This document shows, piece after piece, positions 1 to 8,028 of a stretch of DNA of 64,000 nucleotides. The position numbers were made by a program, and so were the translations under genes. Numbering within the stretch: position 1 is the stretch's first letter; each line of letters opens with the position of its first letter. Source of the DNA: a bacterium (GTDB lineage Bacteria > Verrucomicrobiota > Verrucomicrobiia > Limisphaerales > UBA11358); assembly GCA_021780905.1 (NCBI GenBank), contig JAJXXW010000064.1:24004-88003 (forward strand), read 5' to 3'. The notes beneath the pieces were generated by a model that saw only the letters and a program-made list of their open reading frames with translations, ran no database searches and was not told the origin of the DNA.

Positions 1-395
1 CCGACGCTTTCCTTCTGATCGGGCAACAGCAAATCCGTCCCGCGCAATTCGTGGAGGAATTCCTCCGTCGTCCGCTCCGGAGCGCGGAAATCAAACCGCT
101 CCTCCAAATACGTCCGCGCCGTGTCGGACACGGCAATGACGAACGGTTTGGGCTGGGCGATGAGCGCGAGCGCCGCTTCCAGTTTTTGCTTTGCGCGGAG
201 GTGCGCGGGCATCGGCGGCGGCAAAACGATGTTCGCCTTTTTATTTTTTAGCCAACGCCAGATGAGAATTGCGGCGACGAGCAGGGCGACAACAATCAGC
301 GCCCACCAAATCCACGCGGAGCCGTCCGAAATCTCCATCGGCGGCTTGATGTCGCGGATGTCGTCCATCGCAGAAACTGTTTGGTTCGTAGCCAT
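1..395 (-). CDS. DUF4381-like membrane protein, C-terminus off the left edge
   Basis: The reading frame opens with MATNQTVSAMDDIRDIKPP at 395 and stays open to the window edge, so the C-terminus is missing. One membrane segment (WIWWALIVVALLVAAILIW, about residues 28-47) is followed by a basic stop (RWLKNKK) and a cytoplasmic helical part beginning PPPMPAHLRAKQKLEAAL. This arrangement matches small single-span proteins found beside DUF58 and VWA genes in MoxR/Bat-type operons. The gene lies downstream of a DUF58 gene on the same strand, with about 200 bases of palindromic repeat between them. The family call is from architecture and neighbourhood only. Confidence 0.6.
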   Translation of the reverse strand, partial: MATNQTVSAMDDIRDIKPPMEISDGSAWIWWALIVVALLVAAILIWRWLKNKKANIVLPPPMPAHLRAKQKLEAALALIAQPKPFVIAVSDTARTYLEERFDFRAPERTTEEFLHELRGTDLLLPDQKESV

Positions 396-411
396 AGGTT
401 AGTTGATACGA

Positions 412-564
412 CCTCCCTCACCCCGGCCCTCTCCCCAAGGAGAGGGAGAAACGCTCCCCGCGTCACGGCTAAACGAAATCGGCCAGCGGCTAGAAAGGCT
501 TACACAAATAAAAGAGCGCCCAACTGCTGTCCCCTCTCCCGGCGGGAGAGGGTCAGGGTGAGGG
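412..564. repeat. Interspersed inverted repeat pair between the DUF4381-like and DUF58 genes
   Basis: The left arm CCCTCACCCCGGCCCTCTCC (415-434) and the right arm at 545-564 are reverse complements at 18 of 20 positions. Each arm also carries a small internal CTCTCC/GGAGAG dyad. A related copy lies at 9005-9039. This looks like a dispersed non-coding palindromic element that has landed inside an operon. Confidence 0.6.
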
Positions 565-595
565 AGAACGCGGCGAACTGTATTGGGAAAAAATT

Positions 596-1552
596 TCATC
601 CGCGCAACCTGCGTTTCTCGCGGTTCTCAAAAAATCGGCCCAACGCCGCGCCGTAGTCCTGGTCCGTGCGCAACTGGATCGCGTCAATGCCCGCCTTGCG
701 AAACAGCCGGGCGAGCTGGTCCTGGGATTTCGCCTGCCGGTCGGCGAACGCCGCGCGCTTCCGCGCGTCGCCGGTGTTGACCTCCACGATTTCGCCCGTC
801 TCCGCGTCCTGAAAGACCAACCGGCCCAGTTCCGGCAGCGCGAGCTCGCGCGGATCGGTGACTTGCACCGCCACCAGATCGTGTTTGCGGTTGGCCTGCC
901 GCAGGCGCGTGAACGACGCCTGCGCCAGCGATTCCAGCAGCAGCATGTTCGAGCGCGCCCGCATTTCGCCCGGCTTGCGGGGCAGGACCGCCGGACCGAG
1001 AAAATCTGAAACGACCACGGCAATGGCCTTGTGCGCCTGCACGCGCAATAAAAATTCCAGCGCCGCATTCAAATTCGTCCCGCGCCGTTTCGGTTCGAAG
1101 AACAACACTTCGCGGATGACGCGCAGGACGTGGCTGCGGCCTTTGCGCGGCGGAATGAATTTCTCCACCGCGTCGCTGAAGAGGATGAGGCCGACCTTGT
1201 CGTTATTGCGGATAGCCGAGAATGCCAGCACGGAGGCGATCTCGGCGGCGAGTTCGCGTTTGGACTGGTCGCGCGAGCCGAACAGGCCGGAGCCGCTCAC
1301 GTCCACGACGAGCATGAGCGTGAGTTCGCGTTCCTCGACGAATTTCTTGATGAACGGATGATTCATCCGCGCGGTGACATTCCAGTCAATCGCGCGCACG
1401 TCGTCGCCGGGCTGGTATTCGCGCACCTCGTCAAAGTTCATGCCCTGGCCCTTGAAGACGGAATGATACTGGCCCGCGAGCGTCTCCGTCACGATGCGGT
1501 TCGTGCGCAGCTCAATCTGCCGGATTTTTTTGAGAATCTCGCGGGGGATCAT
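596..1552 (-). CDS. DUF58 domain-containing protein
   Basis: A 318-residue cytoplasmic protein. The DUF58 signature is clear: GMNFDEVREYQPGDDVRAIDW near residue 37, then RMNHPFIKKFVEERELTLML, followed by a VWA-like MIDAS start, VVDVSGSGLFGS. DUF58 proteins typically act with a MoxR AAA+ ATPase and membrane VWA proteins in envelope or metal-insertion operons. No MoxR gene is visible upstream here, so either this gene leads its own transcript or the partner is elsewhere. Starts with ATG at 1552. The family assignment is firm; the cellular role is not known from the sequence. Confidence 0.9.
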   Translation of the reverse strand: MIPREILKKIRQIELRTNRIVTETLAGQYHSVFKGQGMNFDEVREYQPGDDVRAIDWNVTARMNHPFIKKFVEERELTLMLVVDVSGSGLFGSRDQSKRELAAEIASVLAFSAIRNNDKVGLILFSDAVEKFIPPRKGRSHVLRVIREVLFFEPKRRGTNLNAALEFLLRVQAHKAIAVVVSDFLGPAVLPRKPGEMRARSNMLLLESLAQASFTRLRQANRKHDLVAVQVTDPRELALPELGRLVFQDAETGEIVEVNTGDARKRAAFADRQAKSQDQLARLFRKAGIDAIQLRTDQDYGAALGRFFENREKRRLRG

Positions 1553-2222
1553 GTGGGAAAAATTTTCATGCCGTTGGCGGATTGCAAATTTTCCGGCGGT
1601 GGAATCTTGGGGGTGAAAATCCTTTCACTCCGGCCGAATAAAAAATCCACCGCCCGTTCGACCTTTCAAATTTAATCTTGTTTGCATCTTGCGAATTTGC
1701 CTGAAAAACCGGCAAAGAAAATGTTTTTCATTTAGTCAGCCCGGAGAAAAAATTGTTCAAATAATTCTTGCCCCGCCCGCCGCTTTTTTAAATTATTCCG
1801 CCATCGGTCATGGGCAACTTGCGGACATTCCAAAGTCTCACCGCAACCAGACGCACACGCTGCGCGCCCTGTGGAATGATTTTGCCCCGGTTTGTCCGCC
1901 GTTGCATTGAATCGCGCGGCCCAGCGGGGCTTTTCTCATGGCAAGGCAAAATCGGCGCAAATCGCTTTGTTCTCAAGGCAGCCGCTCCAGACTCACGCTT
2001 CCCGGATGCACCGAATTTGCGAGAGAATCGATAAATGTGAAACAAGCCGAAAAGAGGCGTAACTAGCCGCAATTCGCAAAGAAACCGAGGGGTTTTAACC
2101 ACAGAAGGCGCCCATCCAAAAAAAAGCGGCGACCGCTTCGGTTGGGGTAAGTTTGAAAAGGGTCTGGAAACGAAGCTGCAACCGCGCCGCCGAGGGGTTG
2201 CAATGGGTCAATTGGCAGCGGT
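1553..2222. other. Non-coding stretch, no gene supported
   Basis: About 670 bases upstream of the DUF58 gene. Short open frames on both strands have low-complexity or arginine-rich translations with no recognisable domain. A divergent promoter for the DUF58 gene is expected near 1560-1700 but no convincing -35/-10 pair was found. Confidence 0.4.
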
Positions 2223-2432
2223 TTAATCCGGGAAGAAATACACGAGGTTGATCCGTTCCTGCTCACACCACGCCAGCGCGGTGGCGGCATTTTCAAAACT
2301 GCGTTCGGACTTGGTAGGCTTCGGAAACATTTTTACCAGAACGCCGAGCTTGCCGGGAGCGGGCACGAATAGCGTTTTTGTTTGTGAAACACCCCCAAAA
2401 AAGGGTAGAGAGTTTTGTGGCGATTTGGCCAT
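2223..2432 (-). CDS. Small hypothetical protein
   Basis: A 69-residue frame starting MAKSPQNSLPFFGGVSQT at 2432; the frame is also open upstream but that part looks non-coding. The C-terminal half (FENAATALAWCEQERINLVYFF) looks like folded protein. It follows the 61-residue frame and the ADP-ribosyltransferase gene on the same strand with a gap of about 65 bases, so the three may be one transcript. Not recognised; it could be an immunity partner or a leftover phage gene. Confidence 0.4.
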   Translation of the reverse strand: MAKSPQNSLPFFGGVSQTKTLFVPAPGKLGVLVKMFPKPTKSERSFENAATALAWCEQERINLVYFFPD

Positions 2433-2497
2433 AGTCGTTAATCTGGGTATGGTCGGTCGTCGTGGCCGGCTGCTAGTAACAGCCGGCCACACCGATT

Positions 2498-2683
2498 TTA
2501 GTGGTTATTTTTCATGCGAACAGACAGGACTTTATCTCTTAATTCCGTCCAGATTTTTTGGGCGGTAGGTTGATCCACCAATTTTTCAAGCTCCGGCGTC
2601 ATCGGGACTTCAGCGCGCGGCGTGCCACCACTGCATTGACGCATCCAACAACCGAGAAATTTTCTGGCGGTGGCTTCGTTCAT
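2498..2683 (-). CDS. Small hypothetical protein overlapping the ADP-ribosyltransferase gene
   Basis: A 61-residue frame (MNEATARKFLGCWMRQ...). Its ATG overlaps the stop of the upstream ADP-ribosyltransferase gene by four bases (ATGA type), which argues for translational coupling. The second half (PELEKLVDQPTAQKIWTELRDKV) is predicted helical. No family recognised. Its position directly behind a possible toxin makes an antitoxin or immunity role conceivable, but nothing in the sequence proves it. Confidence 0.45.
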   Translation of the reverse strand: MNEATARKFLGCWMRQCSGGTPRAEVPMTPELEKLVDQPTAQKIWTELRDKVLSVRMKNNH

Positions 2684-3507
2684 AATTCCTCAAGTTTAAC
2701 ATGCAATGCGCCGCCGTGCCAACGGGCTTCCGACACCTTGAACTGGGTTCCTTGGTCGAACAAAACCTCATTCTCCATGACCGCAGCAGAGTAGCCCTTC
2801 AAAGACTTGCCCGTTTTGGAAATGATTTCCAAACGCAGCCGACCAGGGAAAGCCCCAAAGCGATTTTCCGCCGCCGAGGTAAAGGCTCTTTCAGTGACGA
2901 CATTGCCGGGGTGATAAAAAACCGCCGCCTCGGCCAGTTCGGAATCATTCACATCCACACCACGATAAACCTCCCCGGTGTAGTCCGGCAATTTGGCCAG
3001 CGCGGTTGAAAGGGCATCCGCCTCTTTTTGAACGTGCATCGAAGCCGCCGCTCCATCTTCGCGCAAGGCGTCATTGATCTGTGTGTGCATCTCTGGCGAG
3101 GTATAATCCCCCAGCGCAGCCAAATCCTTATCTGCCAGTTTATCCCCGACTTCCGCGCTGGGCTGGCCGAGCCACCGCATGAAATCATCTTCAAAAACCA
3201 CCTTGTCTCCAAACTCATTCTTCAGCTTGACGAGCAGATCAGGGTCGAGACCCTTGGTGCTGGCCTGAAGATTGTCCGTCAAAGCACGATGGTCTGGTTT
3301 GACCTTCTCGCCGGGCTGGAGCAGGCCGAGCGCCTCGGCCTTGGTGCGATCCACATCCTCGACATCATGGCCACAACCCCAGCCCCACGGTCCCCACGGA
3401 ACACCAAAGTCGGCATTGATGACACGCGCCCAAATGGGGTTGGTCTTCAGATAAACTTGATTTTCGTATTGCATGTGCGATTGGCGCGGTTCCTTCACAT
3501 CCATCAT
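2680..3507 (-). CDS. ADP-ribosyltransferase with a phage minor-head-like N-terminus
   Basis: The C-terminal half carries the arginine-type (R-S-E) ADP-ribosyltransferase signature: EVYRGVDV (catalytic Arg), RAFTSAAENRF (Ser-Thr-Ser-like strand), and ENEVLFDQGTQFKV, which holds the ExE pair that binds NAD and selects arginine acceptors. The N-terminal part (NPIWARVINADF...PWGPWGWGCGHDVEDV) resembles the C-terminal segment of Mu F/gp30-type minor head proteins, some of which carry ART domains. The rest of a head protein is missing, so this may be a prophage remnant or a domesticated effector. I chose the ATG at 3507; a TTG at 3528 and an ATG at 3474 are alternatives. No signal peptide. ART assignment fairly sure; phage origin inferred. 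Confidence 0.65.
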   Translation of the reverse strand: MMDVKEPRQSHMQYENQVYLKTNPIWARVINADFGVPWGPWGWGCGHDVEDVDRTKAEALGLLQPGEKVKPDHRALTDNLQASTKGLDPDLLVKLKNEFGDKVVFEDDFMRWLGQPSAEVGDKLADKDLAALGDYTSPEMHTQINDALREDGAAASMHVQKEADALSTALAKLPDYTGEVYRGVDVNDSELAEAAVFYHPGNVVTERAFTSAAENRFGAFPGRLRLEIISKTGKSLKGYSAAVMENEVLFDQGTQFKVSEARWHGGALHVKLEEL

Positions 3508-3563
3508 TTTGCACAAACTCTTGGGCAAAGATTTTAAGAATCGCCTGATTTCTCAATAAATAG

Positions 3564-3647
3564 TGGTGCGCGCGAGAGGACTTGAACCTCTAATCCTTGC
3601 GGAACCAGATCCTAAGTCTGGCGTGTCTGCCATTCCACCACGCGCGC
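3564..3647 (-). tRNA. tRNA-Leu (anticodon UAG)
   Basis: On the minus strand the acceptor arm GCGCGCG (3641-3647) pairs with CGCGCGC (3568-3574), followed by discriminator A and an encoded CCA. The anticodon stem CCAGA/TCTGG encloses loop CTTAGGA, giving anticodon TAG. The T arm is AGAGG-TTCAAGT-CCTCT, and a long variable arm fits a class II leucine tRNA. The 5' half of the gene (3609-3647) is the part duplicated at 8428, so this half and the upstream promoter region are now provided by the integrated element. Confidence 0.95.
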
Positions 3648-3648
3648 A
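3609..3648. repeat. attL-like direct repeat inside tRNA-Leu
   Basis: Forty bases, from the anticodon loop to one base past the 5' end of the tRNA gene, are identical to 8428-8467. Crossover within this core would leave an intact tRNA on the left side, as seen. Confidence 0.85.
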
Positions 3649-3697
3649 TCATTGAATTGCAAGGACTTAAGAAGTCAAAGACAGAAAAATTTGACTT

Positions 3698-3718
3698 TGT
3701 GCCACTTTTTGTGCCACT
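3698..3718. repeat. Double TTGTGCCACT repeat near the left element end
   Basis: Two copies of TTGTGCCACT lie in tandem, 12 bases apart, between attL and the integrase start. The same 21-base string recurs at 8286-8306 near the right end. Position and pairing suggest integrase arm-type or excisionase binding sites. Confidence 0.55.
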
Positions 3719-3726
3719 ATTGCCCC

Positions 3727-4935
3727 ATGAAACCGATTGAAACCGATAGCAACGCTACCATTCAGAATCAGGGCAAAAGCCAGCCCATTGCACGGCATTT
3801 AACGTATCAAAAGGTCAGAGACGGGCGCAAGCAACCAATTCGCGGACTGTGGCAGAGGAATGGCCGCTTTTACGCACGGTTGGCAGTTGAAGATTTCAAC
3901 ACGGGCAAAAAAGCTGTGCGTCGTGTGCCGCTGGAAGCTGAAACCGTTGCCGAGGCAGTCGCGGCATTAAAGAAGCTGCAAACGCAGCGAGCGGACAATG
4001 CCTTGCCGGTTTTGAAGCAGACGCCAAAATTTTCCGATTACGTCGAAACCTACTTCGCCCATTTCGCGCTGCTAAAAGACGCCAAGCGTCCGCGCACGAT
4101 TGAAACGGAGCGCGGTCACTTGAACCGCTGGAAAGAACACCTGAAAGAAACACGCTTGGACAGAATCGGCAAGCCGATGATTGCGGACTTTAGAGCCAAG
4201 CGTAAGGATGAAGGCGTAAGCAATCGCACGGTGAATCTCGCCGTCACCTGTCTCCGCAATGTTTTGAAAATGGCGGTTGACGATGGCTGGCTTCAACGCC
4301 TGCCAACCGAAAATTTGCGGCCTTTGAAGTGGACGGCCAAAAAGAAAAAACTCTACACCGCTGCCGAGATTGATTCGCTTTGCCAAGCCGCAATGGAAGT
4401 TTCCAAGAATGGCGTTGGCTTTGCTGATTTAATTCACTTTCTGGCGTATTGCGGCACACGCATTTCGGAAACTCTGCGCTTGAAGTGGTCAGACGTGGAC
4501 TGGCAGCAAAAGCAAATCACTATTGGCTCGGATGGACTGGCGAAGAATCACAAGCCGCGCACTGTGGATTTTAACCCAAAACTGGAAACCCATTTGAAAG
4601 ATATGCTGACACGCCGCGCGCCTGATTCGGAATTCCTATTCCCGTCACCGCAACGCGGAAAAAACGACAAGCCAGCCAAGACATTCAGGGAAAGTTTGAA
4701 ATTGGCGCGGACGAAAGCTGGTTTCACTGATTTTGGTTTTCATCATTGCCGTCACTTTTTTATTTCGTTCTGTGTTATGAGCGGAATTGACTACATGACA
4801 ATCGCGCGGTGGGTTGCCCATGCGGACGGCGGCATCCTGATTGGCAAAGTTTATGGCCACCTGACAAACGACCACGCAAGACGCCAAGCGCAGAAACTTA
4901 ATTTTGAACCAGTCATGCCAGCGGAAACCGTCTGA
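3727..4935 (+). CDS. Tyrosine recombinase (phage-type integrase)
   Basis: 402 residues. An N-terminal arm-binding region (RGLWQRNGRFYARLAVEDF...) is followed by a SAM-like core-binding domain (about 110-200) and the catalytic domain: Arg in AYCGTRISETLRLKW, the HxxR box in FHHCRHFF, and the nucleophilic Tyr in GKVYGHL near the C-terminus. It should catalyse site-specific integration and excision at the flanking tRNA-Leu repeats. I chose the ATG at 3727, after the TGTGCCACT repeats; the frame is open upstream almost to the tRNA. Its 3' end is one base from the end of the convergent excisionase-like gene. Confidence 0.93.
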   Translation: MKPIETDSNATIQNQGKSQPIARHLTYQKVRDGRKQPIRGLWQRNGRFYARLAVEDFNTGKKAVRRVPLEAETVAEAVAALKKLQTQRADNALPVLKQTPKFSDYVETYFAHFALLKDAKRPRTIETERGHLNRWKEHLKETRLDRIGKPMIADFRAKRKDEGVSNRTVNLAVTCLRNVLKMAVDDGWLQRLPTENLRPLKWTAKKKKLYTAAEIDSLCQAAMEVSKNGVGFADLIHFLAYCGTRISETLRLKWSDVDWQQKQITIGSDGLAKNHKPRTVDFNPKLETHLKDMLTRRAPDSEFLFPSPQRGKNDKPAKTFRESLKLARTKAGFTDFGFHHCRHFFISFCVMSGIDYMTIARWVAHADGGILIGKVYGHLTNDHARRQAQKLNFEPVMPAETV

Positions 4936-4936
4936 T

Positions 4937-5221
4937 TCAATTTGAGCGGGCGATTAACTCTGCTTCGCCCATTTCGGCGGCTCTGGTTCGTTTCGGGGCG
5001 ATATGGTCTTTGGCAAAGTCGCCAGCGTCTAGCCTGCGGTTGAACTCGCGCAAGTCCGGCGCGGTGATATAGACACGCCCCAAAATGTTTTTGGTTTTCA
5101 GCCAGCCCTTCTTGCGCCAACGCCAAGCGGTTGTATCGGTGACGCCGATTCTTTGAATGAAGGAATCAAGGGAAATGGGAACTTCTTCCAACAGGTTTGC
5201 GCGTGTAGTGTTGAGCATCAT
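4937..5221 (-). CDS. AlpA/MerR-like excisionase (HTH)
   Basis: 94 residues. The middle (SLDSFIQRIGVTDTTAWRWRKKGWL) is a winged helix-turn-helix of the MerR/AlpA excisionase type, followed by GRVYITAPDLREFNRRL, the usual wing-to-helix continuation. It is convergent with the integrase, the two stops nearly touching, so int and xis would be transcribed towards each other. Likely role: a recombination directionality factor that bends the att arms, and perhaps a repressor. Two adjacent ATG codons (5221, 5218) are possible starts. Confidence 0.7.
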   Translation of the reverse strand: MMLNTTRANLLEEVPISLDSFIQRIGVTDTTAWRWRKKGWLKTKNILGRVYITAPDLREFNRRLDAGDFAKDHIAPKRTRAAEMGEAELIARSN

Positions 5222-5279
5222 AGTCGTCTTTGTATTAGGTTATCTGTTTTGTTTCCGGCCCGCCGCTCCCTGACGCTCG

Positions 5280-5301
5280 CTTTACAGATAAACCTGTAAA
5301 G
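5280..5301. repeat. Perfect inverted repeat, possible operator
   Basis: CTTTACAG and CTGTAAAG flank a 6-base spacer (ATAAAC), about 60 bases upstream of the excisionase-like gene. With no T-run it is more likely a protein binding site than a terminator; the XRE protein encoded in the element is a candidate ligand. Confidence 0.45.
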
Positions 5302-5466
5302 ACGGGCTATTCAAGGAGCTTTCGCCGGATACGACGACGCTCTTTTGCGGGTAGGTAAAGTCTTTCAATCATGTCATGTATCGTATTAGTTACTTCTGCT
5401 CAAGTCAAGGTCAATCTGGACAGCGAGAACGATTTTTGCGGCGAAATTTTCCAGATGAAATGTCCC

Positions 5467-5547
5467 TTGTGATTTACAAACCCCGTCTTGTCATTTGCAA
5501 AACGCTCCCTTGCGATTTACCAAGTTCGTCGCTTTGCGATATATCCA
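5467..5547. repeat. Iteron-like direct repeats, candidate replication origin
   Basis: Related 14-base units lie at 5467 (TTGTGATTTACAAA), 5488 (TTGTCATTTGCAAA) and 5510 (TTGCGATTTACCAA), with a weaker fourth at 5534 (TTGCGATATATCC). Starts are 21, 22 and 24 bases apart, about two helical turns. They lie in AT-rich DNA a few hundred bases upstream of the Rep-like gene. Confidence 0.55.
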
Positions 5548-5853
5548 TCTGTGCGGGTAATTTTATTCGGTTTTAATTTCGGAGCGCAGACATAGGCAAT
5601 GTTTTCAATACAATTGAGGCCACCCACCCGAATTTATGCTTTTTTAGCAGCTTTGTTAAGCGTGGGTATGGGGGCAAGGCTATTTTATATTTATCCCGGC
5701 GCGAATGGTGCAAACCGCCTCGTCATTTATCACCGTGTCGAAAAATACGGGTGTCTGGAAGCCTCAAAAAACGCGAAAAGGCTCTGATTCTATTGGTGTT
5801 TGTGGTGGTGTTTTCTCCGTGCCTGTGCGGGCTGTTTATTATATGGTACGCGG

Positions 5854-6648
5854 GTGAGCAAGAATTTGTTCGTCTGTTCCAAGTCCAGCATCCAGAGATT
5901 CATCAAGCTATGGCTGTCTGTGAAGCCGACGCCTTACTGGTTTCATCAAACCCTGTCCTTGGGGCAGCAGATTGAAGATTTTGCCATTGCCAAGCCGATT
6001 TTGGAAAAGCTGTTTGACTCGTTGGAAGTAGAGATGGGCAAGACGTATGACATGGGCGCGGTTTATATCATGGGGCATCAAGGCAATAAACGGGTTCATT
6101 TTCATGTGGTTTTTTTCTTTTATGGGACGCCAGCCGAGACGCCGGAAAAACTGGCGGAGATACTGCGGCTGGAAATTCGGAAGCGTTGGAAAAAACTCAA
6201 TCCCCGCTCAAATCCGACGGGAAATTGGTTGAAGATTCAGACGAAAGCGAGCGGCTTATGGTATCTGGCGGGACATTTGGCGGTTGGCAAAACTGCGAAG
6301 GCGAAGGGCAAGCCAAGCTGGTATGGCGTTCGCAACAAGCGACTAATTGAAGCCCACGCCCTGCCAGTGACCAGCAATCAAGTCCGGCGAGAGTTTGAAT
6401 GTCATTTCCCCGCCGTCCTAGCCACCCCTGCCGCCAAGAAACCGAAAGTCATTTTCTATGACCGGAGCAAATTGGCCGAGTTGCGGGCTTATGTGGAAGC
6501 CGATGGGCGGCACGATTGGGAAGATTTCAAGCGAATGAAGATGGGCAGGAAAAGAAAAGTTAGTGATTTTGATTTCATGGATTTTCTAAACGCTCAAAAT
6601 GGCTGGAAGACCGTCACGCCCTCGCCCGATGATGGAAACACACTTTGA
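5854..6648 (+). CDS. HUH-endonuclease Rep-like replication initiator
   Basis: About 264 residues. RVHFHVVFFF (near residue 80) fits the metal-binding HUH motif, preceded by a strand resembling motif 1 (YWFHQTLSLG). GLWYLAGHLAVGK (about 134-146) fits the catalytic tyrosine motif of single-tyrosine rolling-circle Rep proteins. Such enzymes nick and covalently join one strand at the origin. The basic C-terminal region (MKMGRKRKVSDF) may bind DNA. The start is uncertain: I chose an in-frame GTG at 5854, but the frame is open to a TTG at 5800. It lies downstream of the iteron-like array. Confidence 0.6.
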   Translation: MSKNLFVCSKSSIQRFIKLWLSVKPTPYWFHQTLSLGQQIEDFAIAKPILEKLFDSLEVEMGKTYDMGAVYIMGHQGNKRVHFHVVFFFYGTPAETPEKLAEILRLEIRKRWKKLNPRSNPTGNWLKIQTKASGLWYLAGHLAVGKTAKAKGKPSWYGVRNKRLIEAHALPVTSNQVRREFECHFPAVLATPAAKKPKVIFYDRSKLAELRAYVEADGRHDWEDFKRMKMGRKRKVSDFDFMDFLNAQNGWKTVTPSPDDGNTL

Positions 6649-6747
6649 ATTAGTTGAAATAAGTGTTTGGGGGTAGGGGGTGGGGTAGGCCGTTGAATCA
6701 GTCGGCTTGCGCGGGCAAGCTCGGCGTCCGGCTGCGGCGGCAAATGG

Positions 6748-7680
6748 TTATTGCAGTTGAAAAAATGCGTTACTTGGCGCGTTGGTGATTTGAACGCCGG
6801 AGAATGGAACGCCGTTTGTGACCGTTACCCAAGTAGGCGCGGCTAAATTTGTAGCCATTCGCAGGGTGTAATTTGTGCCGGTGGCTGTTGGAAAGAATAC
6901 AACGGGGCTGTTGTTGTAAGTGGAAATTCCGAGATTAGGAGGGCCATAAGACTCAATCGAATACAACTGCGCTACTTCGTTCGTGGACAAAGCGCGGTTG
7001 TAGATACGAACATCGTCAATAGAACCCGAAAAATATGTTTGGCCTTGTGAAACTGAACCACCAATGTAAAAATTTCCGTTGTTCTGTCCAAAAGGCATCC
7101 CTGCAATTGTTCCTTCAAGCACACCATTCACATACAGACAACCATTGCCTGACGAATCAAGTGTAGCAACCAATTGATACCACTGGTTAGTGTTATATTG
7201 AGGGCGTTGTTGAGACTCAAGAAAATAGCCGGGGGAGTTGTATGTATAAAATTGAAATCTTCCAACTCCAGCCGCATTTGATGCTGGAGTCGCTCCCCAG
7301 TTCATTGCCAATGCTGGACTTGCTGTGCCACCTCCCGGACTTAAGCCCTCACATAACAAAACTGCTGGCACATTAGTTTGTGAGAAGTTTGGACGCAACC
7401 AGACAGACCAAGCGAAAGGTCGGTTTGTTGTGATTTGTTTTGTCACTCTGATGTAACTATTTGTGCCATTGAAGCTGAACGCCCGGTTTTGATTTCCGAA
7501 GCGGTCAACCGCAAGAAAAGCATTGCTGACGACGCCATTATTTGTTCCGGTCACGTCGTTCGCATTGCCATTGAACGGATAGTAGGCGACAAGGCCGTTG
7601 GTTAAAAAACTCTGCGCGTTGGCATGGGTGAGCAACAAGCCAAGCGCGGCGAGTGTGGCAAGTGTTTTGGTGGTTTTCAT
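6748..7680 (-). CDS. Secreted LamG/concanavalin-like protein
   Basis: 310 residues with an N-terminal signal peptide (MKTTKTLATLAALGLLLTHA-NA). Residues 30-220 form a LamG domain: GLVAYYPFNGNANDVTG, AFSFNGTNSYIRV, WYQLVATLDSSGNGCLYVNG, SIDDVRIYNRALSTNEV. The C-terminus (TNYTLRMATNLAAPTW...FFQLQ) is the tail module shared by other exported proteins in this window. Predicted exported carbohydrate- or surface-binding cargo. It is transcribed against the Rep gene. An upstream in-frame start exists at 7713, but 7680 gives a clean signal peptide. Confidence 0.8.
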   Translation of the reverse strand: MKTTKTLATLAALGLLLTHANAQSFLTNGLVAYYPFNGNANDVTGTNNGVVSNAFLAVDRFGNQNRAFSFNGTNSYIRVTKQITTNRPFAWSVWLRPNFSQTNVPAVLLCEGLSPGGGTASPALAMNWGATPASNAAGVGRFQFYTYNSPGYFLESQQRPQYNTNQWYQLVATLDSSGNGCLYVNGVLEGTIAGMPFGQNNGNFYIGGSVSQGQTYFSGSIDDVRIYNRALSTNEVAQLYSIESYGPPNLGISTYNNSPVVFFPTATGTNYTLRMATNLAAPTWVTVTNGVPFSGVQITNAPSNAFFQLQ

Positions 7681-7791
7681 TGTGTGCGGGTGTTGCGCGG
7701 GAATTGATACCAAGAAAACGGCGCGAACACAAGGGGCGAAAAGACAACTGTCTTATGCGGGTGCGGATTTCATGCGGGCAATAATCCGTGA

Positions 7792-8028
7792 ATGGCAAAA
7801 CCACAATCTGCGTTATCCGATGCTTTTTCCCGCGTTGTCAAAAAACACCGCGAGAAACTTGGCTTAAGTCGCGCGGCGTTGGCGGAAAAAGCTGGCTTGC
7901 ATCAAACCTACATCGGACTTCTGGAAAGAGAAAAACGCAGCCCGAATCTTGATACCGCGAAGGCGATTGCCAAAGCGTTAAACCTGACGCTGGCAGAGAT
8001 TGTCAAACAGGCGGAAAAGATTTCCTGA
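7792..8028 (+). CDS. XRE-family transcriptional regulator
   Basis: 78 residues, almost entirely one helix-turn-helix domain: VVKKHREKLGLSRAALAEKAGLHQTYIGLLEREKRSPNLDTAKAIAKAL. A single Cro/C1-type domain of this size is typical of element-encoded or restriction-system control proteins. It is divergent from the LamG gene (about 110 bases) and is the last gene before the right attachment repeat. Likely a repressor of the element's own genes; target unknown. Confidence 0.9.
   Translation: MAKPQSALSDAFSRVVKKHREKLGLSRAALAEKAGLHQTYIGLLEREKRSPNLDTAKAIAKALNLTLAEIVKQAEKIS

Larger units (their letters stand above)
5222..5853. other. AT-rich control region of the integrative element
   Basis: About 630 bases between the divergent excisionase-like and Rep genes. 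It holds an 8-base inverted repeat (5280-5301) and an iteron-like array (5467-5547). An open frame at 5599-5787 has no recognisable domain and is not called. Confidence 0.5.

Noticed and set aside
5599..5787. 62-residue open frame upstream of Rep
   Set aside because: No domain and no ribosome-binding site; it lies in AT-rich control DNA.
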